Assembly: GCA_023807065.1 (NCBI GenBank)
Contig: JAJJLU010000366.1
Span: 1 to 64,000 of the forward strand
DNA length: 64,000 bases
Reading direction: 5' to 3'
Origin: Isotricha intestinalis
Taxonomy: Eukaryota; Ciliophora; Litostomatea; Vestibuliferida; Isotrichidae
Shown: in pieces, positions 59,716 through 64,000 of the stretch
Layout: each line of letters opens with the position of its first letter
Numbering within the stretch: the first letter of the stretch is position 1
The notes under the pieces: model-generated
Databases searched by the model: none
What the model was told of the DNA's origin: nothing
Seen by the model: the letters and a program-made list of their open reading frames with translations, nothing else
Translations under genes and position numbers: made by a program

Positions 59716-61299
59716 TTATTCAGTTTCAATTATCTCATAAATTTGAGAAGATAAATCTTTATTAAGTTTATATTTATCAACAAACATTTCTATTATTTTA
59801 ACTATATTTTTTTTTTCCATTTGAAAATCAACCATATTTTTGATATAACTTACTAATTGTGCGAAAACTACCATTGAAATTATTTTTTTTTGTTCTTCAT
59901 CCCATTCATTTTTAATATTCCAATTATTTTCATTATTTCTTTTTATTTCTAATTCAATAATATAATCAATTAAACCTTTCCAAAATTCATTTGTTTTCAG
60001 CCAATGATAAGATTTTAATTTATTACTAATATATATTTTTTTATTATCTTCTTCATAATAAAATGTTTGAGACAATGTTATGCAATTATTTGCATTTTGA
60101 TAATCTTTTTCTTTTTCTATTATTTCTAATATTTCCATTAATATCATTGTTATTTCTTCTATTATTTCTTTTTTTCTTGAATATTTACTATTTTTTCTTT
60201 GATCACTTAAAGAATTTAAAAAAAAATTTATATTTTCTTTTTCATATAAATAGCCTTTTAATATTAATTTTTCTTCGTTATTTAAAATTTGATTTTTATT
60301 AAATAATTTAGATAAAATTGTTCTTAAATATAATTTATCATCTTCAATATTTTCATTAAAATTTGGGAAAACATTATTTAACTTATTTTTCATAATTTTT
60401 ATTACTTCAAAATCTAAAAAAGGATTAATACTATCATGATTTAAATTAGTCTTAGGTTTGTAAGGAACAAACACAATATTTTCTTCAGGTTTCAAATCGG
60501 AGATATAATTATTAACTAAATTACTTATATCTTTATTAATATCTAAATTAGTTATTTCTTCATACAACAAATTTAAATCTCTTAATATTATTTCATACAT
60601 TTGTTTCATATAAGAATAATACGATAAAATAGCATCTTTTATATTATTCCCTATTTCATTATCAAGATTTTGATAATTTTTAAGATAAAGTCTTTGACTT
60701 TCATTATATTGATTTCTTAATTCATTTGTGGAATATATATTTTTATTATATTCATTTTCATAAGTTTTACCTTTTGTTAAAAGATTTTCTGATTCTTTTT
60801 CATTGTTATTTATTATATTTTCATTATCATTTTTTATTAAACTTTCAAAATATTTTCTTGTTTTTTCTTCTGCTTTTTGAACAGAATTAATATATTTTTT
60901 TTCTGATGAATCTAATTCTTCTTTCCTTCTTTCATATTTTCTTTTTGATTTTAAAAAATTATTGTAATACTCATCTTCTAATTCATAAAATTTTTTGAAT
61001 ATTTTTTTTTTTGATTCTGTTATATTTTGTTTAATTTCAGTATATTTAAAATTAAATATTTCACTTTGACATTTAAAATTCCTCATTAATTGTAATAACA
61101 AATTATTTTGAGTTGAATCCTGTTCTTCAAATAATTGATAATTTTGATCCAATGCTTTTGTTAAATTTTTACCAAAATAATATAAAACATTTTGAAATTG
61201 TGTAAACATATCAATTAGATTTTCTAAATATTGATTTTGTCTTTTATATCTTAAATGTAATTCATTTACTTTCCCCCATAATTTCTCTTCATAAAGCAT
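59716..61299 (-). CDS. BAR-like helical protein with SBF2-like domain
   Basis: A 527-residue protein. Residues about 1-250 form long helices with F-BAR-like character (YYNNFLKSKRKYERRKEELD, SEKKYINSVQKAEEKTRKYF). The C-terminal part (about 350-525) resembles the SBF2/KIAA0513-type helical domain: FLNSLSDQRKN, ILEIIEKEKDYQNANNCITL, SQTFYY, KLKSYHWLKTNEFWKGLIDY. The pairing is unusual and would suggest membrane curvature coupled to an endosomal regulator. Both calls are by pattern only. Its stop lies about 95 nt from that of the convergent coiled-coil gene. Confidence 0.5.
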   Translation of the reverse strand: MLYEEKLWGKVNELHLRYKRQNQYLENLIDMFTQFQNVLYYFGKNLTKALDQNYQLFEEQDSTQNNLLLQLMRNFKCQSEIFNFKYTEIKQNITESKKKIFKKFYELEDEYYNNFLKSKRKYERRKEELDSSEKKYINSVQKAEEKTRKYFESLIKNDNENIINNNEKESENLLTKGKTYENEYNKNIYSTNELRNQYNESQRLYLKNYQNLDNEIGNNIKDAILSYYSYMKQMYEIILRDLNLLYEEITNLDINKDISNLVNNYISDLKPEENIVFVPYKPKTNLNHDSINPFLDFEVIKIMKNKLNNVFPNFNENIEDDKLYLRTILSKLFNKNQILNNEEKLILKGYLYEKENINFFLNSLSDQRKNSKYSRKKEIIEEITMILMEILEIIEKEKDYQNANNCITLSQTFYYEEDNKKIYISNKLKSYHWLKTNEFWKGLIDYIIELEIKRNNENNWNIKNEWDEEQKKIISMVVFAQLVSYIKNMVDFQMEKKNIVKIIEMFVDKYKLNKDLSSQIYEIIETE

Positions 61300-61456
61300 T
61301 TTAATGTTTTTATTATAATAATATAAAAATGAAATAATTTCAAATTATATATATTAATTATAATATAGCTTTTATCTTTTGATATATATAAAATTAAAGA
61401 GCATATATAAATATTAAATATATATCAGATTAGATTAAGAATTCAAATAATTGAAA

Positions 61457-62170
61457 TCAATTTGATTTTATTTTATCATTTTCTGAGAAAAAATTATTAA
61501 AATTACTATTTTTATTATCATTAGGAGATAAATTGTCAAAATTTGATATACTTTTACTTTCTATATTTTGGAATAAATTAGCATCAGAATTTAATATTTC
61601 ATTATATTCCCTATCAAGCTTTATTTTTCTTATTTTTGAATTTTCTTTTGGAAATGAAAAAATTATCATTTTTTTCTTTTGGTTATAAGTAAAATTAATC
61701 CCATTTGTAAATTTTTTTTTAATTTTATCTAAATATTTATTTAGATCTTCATTAACAAAATCTTCAATGTCTTTTCCAATAATTTTCTTTTTAAAAATAT
61801 TATAAATTAAAACAATTATTAAAATTAAACTCCCAAATAAAGCAAAAACTACTGAAATTATTGATAATTCTTTCCCATTTGAATGTCTTGGAGAATAATA
61901 TAATATAATAAGAAAAATAATAAATATTATGAATGAAATAATCCCAAATGTATAAATCCAAGAACTTAATTCTTGTTTATCAAATTTTGCTTTTTTAACA
62001 TGACTTTTACAAACAACTTTTTCACATTCTGTTAATATATTATCAAAATTTTCTTTTGAAATTATATTTTTTAAAAGATAATTATCATAAACATCATGAT
62101 TAAAATAAAATATTTCATCTGATTGTGGAATTTGTAATATCTCTAATTGTTGTCCAAACGGAACTGACAT
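61457..62170 (-). CDS. Two-pass membrane protein, unknown
   Basis: A 237-residue protein. The N-terminal 80 residues are soluble. Two hydrophobic helices follow: 72-91 (YTFGIISFIIFIIFLIILYY) and 102-124 (IISVVFALFGSLILIIVLIY). A polar C-terminal tail of about 110 residues follows, rich in Lys, Asn and Ser. A hairpin-type membrane anchor with both ends in the cytosol is likely. The N-terminal part faintly resembles the palmitoyltransferase cofactor Erf4/GOLGA7 domain, but too weakly to call. It ends with TGA. Confidence 0.65.
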   Translation of the reverse strand: MSVPFGQQLEILQIPQSDEIFYFNHDVYDNYLLKNIISKENFDNILTECEKVVCKSHVKKAKFDKQELSSWIYTFGIISFIIFIIFLIILYYSPRHSNGKELSIISVVFALFGSLILIIVLIYNIFKKKIIGKDIEDFVNEDLNKYLDKIKKKFTNGINFTYNQKKKMIIFSFPKENSKIRKIKLDREYNEILNSDANLFQNIESKSISNFDNLSPNDNKNSNFNNFFSENDKIKSN

Positions 62171-62346
62171 ATTAAAAATTTAATTATTTTTTCAAGAAAA
62201 TAAATTGAAAATAAAAAATATTATAAAATTATCTATTAATCCAAAAAATAACAAAATATCAAAAAATAAAAAATTAATAAAATTAAAAAAAGTTTAAAAA
62301 ACATAAAAAAAGCTTAATTAAAAAAACCGTTTTTAACATTTCCAAA

Positions 62347-63818
62347 TTAATCATTTAAATATTTCTCTTTATTATAAATACTTTTATAAACAGAATTATA
62401 ATCACTAATAACATATCCATCACTAAAAGGTAAAACAGGTTCAGAAAAATTAGGATTATTTTTCATAGCAAGTTTACATAAATTTCTCCATTTTTGATCC
62501 ATTTTATTTCTTTCATCAGCAGGTTGATTAATTCTTAAAGTTTTATCATATTTCTTTTGATCTAATTTTTCAAGAGCATTACTATAAGCTTGAGGATCAA
62601 TTTTTTGTAAAATTTCTTTTAAAGCACTTAAACTTTCTTTAAGCATTTGATGCCAATGATTATCAGCTAATAAGAAACAATGGGTACAAGCATATTAAAA
62701 GTGATAGATTTATATTGCTTAATAATTGAAATAAAACTTTCACTTTCAAATAAACACATTGCTCTATCTGCAACTTGTAAATGATTACCTGAAATACATC
62801 TTATTACTCTTTTGAATAATTTCACTACTAAAGGTTGTAATTTCTCAGCATCACAAAATTCAAAGACTTCTGGTAATTCTTGTAAAAATAATGTTTCTTT
62901 TACATAATTTGCAAAAGGCCAATATTTTAATATTCCTTCTAATAATGGAATTGCTAATGTTGAATCTTTTGTTAAAAATAACATTGAACATCTTATTAAA
63001 TTATCAAAGTATAAATTTGATGTTTGGACTTTATGAAGAGGAATAATAATATTTTTAAAGAAAATAACATGTTCTTCTCTTAAAGGAACAGCAAAACCAG
63101 AAATAATAGAAGCCATAATATCTAATAATTCAGAAGCACCATTAAATTTATGAATTTCATGAATTAAAAGATGAAAACAATCAGTAATAGCTTTTCTAAT
63201 CATTTTTCTTCTAGGAACTAATTTTGCATATAATTTATGTAAAATATTTTTTAAAAAATCTCTTTCTTCAACTAAATCACTATCAAATAATTGTAGAAAT
63301 TCACTGATGAAATTACTGGTAATAAAAGGTTTAAAAGTTTTAACATCACAAGCTTCATTAATAATTAATTGTAAGAAAATATCATAAATGCCTTTAATAT
63401 GAGTCCAAGAATGATCAGGTTCTTGTTCTTCTTCTTCAATACCAGTTTCAGAAACACCTAAAGCAACATTATTTCTATTTGCGTTTGGTAAAGGTCTAAA
63501 AATATTTTTTTTAATCATATCCATTACACTATCAATATTTGGAATAAAAAGTGAAGTTACCATTCTTTGATCATTTAACATTTGAATTAAATCATTTATT
63601 GCTTGTAAACGTTCTTGTTTTGCTTTTTGATCTTTTGATTCATCTTCCCAATCATATGCTACTTTTGCTAAGTTTATTTTTCTTAAAAATGATGCTTTTA
63701 TATCTCCACTTGATTTTTCAGATGGCTCTAATTTTTTTATATATTTTTATTTACTTCTTTCTTTCTTTGACTCTGGCTTTTTTTGCTTTGCACCACTTTG
63801 TTTGTGTTGGGAACTCAT
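62347..63818 (-). CDS. PP2A B56 regulatory subunit, one intron and a frameshift
   Basis: Exon 1 starts at ATG 63818 and encodes MSSQHKQSGAKQKKPESKKE; a 27-nt intron follows (63728-63754), then the B56 body. Family stretches include NDLIQMLNDQRMVTS, DPDxSW-like EPDHSWTHIKGIYDIFL, EERDFLKNILHKLYAK, GFAVPLREEHVIFFKNIIIP, LKYWP and HLQVADRAMCLFESE. B56 targets PP2A to substrates. The frame breaks at 62667-62672: after IVSY a TAG appears, yet the -1 frame continues ADNHWHQMLKESLSALKEI, matching the family helix around HWN. One base is missing (or a -1/+2 shift occurs), so the gene may be broken or the sequence may hold an error. Confidence 0.82.
63728..63754 (-). other. 27-nt intron in the B56 gene
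   Basis: Read on the minus strand it begins GTAAATAAAA and ends AAAATTAG. It contains an in-frame TAA; removal in phase 1 joins the exon-1 Lys/Glu-rich start to KPSEKSSGDIKASFLRKINL without a shift. Confidence 0.8.
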
Positions 63819-64000
63819 TTTTTGATTTTTTCAGATTTTAATTCAGATTTATAAGATTTATTATTTTTTTTAATTTTTTTTATCTCAAGTTATTTTTTTT
63901 TTTCTTAAAAGTTGTTTTTTTTTTTTCAGGAATTGAAAAAGAAATTAATTCTTTTTATTTTTTTTATATATATTTTTTTAAATCTGATTAATTAATATTA

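Noticed and set aside
61457..62170. Erf4/GOLGA7 palmitoyltransferase cofactor
   Set aside because: Only a faint resemblance in the first 50 residues, and the two-pass membrane hairpin is not typical of the family; left as unknown.
62667..63581. Treating the two B56 halves (62347-62646 and 62667-63581) as separate genes, or joining them by an intron
   Set aside because: Both halves are successive parts of one B56 domain with family spacing kept, and no GT-AG intron of suitable length exists between them; a frameshift explains the break better.
1..64000. Non-standard genetic code (TAA/TAG = Gln or TGA = Cys/Trp)
   Set aside because: Conserved genes end cleanly at TAA, TGA or TAG at the expected family C-termini, and long ORFs of 768-1158 codons contain none in frame while using CAA, TGT and TGG normally.
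1..64000. tRNA, rRNA, CRISPR or transposon features
   Set aside because: No T-loop-like GGTTCGAAT island, no rRNA-like block, no regularly spaced repeats and no transposase or reverse-transcriptase motif were seen on either strand by eye.

Overview
The window is nuclear DNA of a compact, very AT-rich unicellular eukaryote, most likely an alveolate and probably a ciliate that keeps the standard genetic code. Four things support this. First, an ankyrin-repeat plus bromodomain fusion of the type known as BDP1 in apicomplexans lies beside a CDPK (kinase plus four EF-hands), several EF-hand proteins, an LC8-like dynein light chain, an annexin and a guanylate-binding-protein-like GTPase. Second, TAA, TGA and TAG all serve as terminators (TAA for most genes; TGA at 11550, 24262, 40442, 53184, 57800 and 61457; TAG at 37299), and long conserved ORFs contain none of them in frame. 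Third, genes are almost intronless; the three introns I could place are 26, 27 and 45 nt. Fourth, intergenic spacers are often only 50-200 nt and nearly pure A+T. The species is inferred, not shown.

Layout. 0.1-7 kb: LC8-like protein, S100-sized EF-hand protein, TBC Rab-GAP, two membrane proteins (one Stum/SPEC3-like), an EF-hand protein divergent from a TEY-type MAP kinase, and a GAPR-1-like CAP protein. 7-17 kb: a decayed gene, a giant RasGAP-VPS9 protein (GAPVD1-like), a CDPK, a C2H2 zinc-finger protein, and an Asn-rich protein. 17-25 kb: a Pho80-type cyclin, a decayed coiled-coil gene, the ankyrin-bromodomain protein, a two-domain PDI with a long Pro/Glu/Lys/Val repeat tail, and a clearly decayed F-actin capping protein beta gene. 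25-38.4 kb: coiled-coil and low-complexity proteins, a TPR-PH protein, an FHA protein with two introns, a large type I membrane protein, a second TBC protein, a Mis18/Yippee-like zinc protein and ribosomal protein eS30. 38.9-50 kb: a SHAQKYF-like Myb protein, the RFC clamp-loader subunit (RFC5/Rfc3 type), eIF3i, a PP2C phosphatase and a CDCA7-type 4CXXC zinc protein. 50-64 kb: a GBP-like GTPase, a SAM protein, an annexin, coiled-coil proteins, a BAR-like/SBF2-like protein and a PP2A B56 regulatory subunit.

There is no operon logic. Genes sit on both strands, with frequent tight divergent and convergent pairs. Themes are calcium and phosphorylation signalling (CDPK, MAPK, PP2C, PP2A-B56, EF-hands), Rab/endosome traffic (two TBC proteins, RasGAP-VPS9, BAR-like, PH), and chromatin (bromodomain, CDCA7-like, Mis18-like, Myb). 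Four proteins begin Met-Gly with nearby Ser or Cys, suggesting membrane anchoring by acylation.

The most noteworthy observations are at least three decayed genes among dense intact ones (CapZ-beta is the identifiable one), a single-base frameshift interrupting the B56 gene, the miniature introns, the PDI without an obvious ER-retention signal, and probable loss of key residues in the RasGAP and GBP-like domains. I found no mobile element, CRISPR array, rRNA or convincing tRNA. All family assignments are by eye from motifs.
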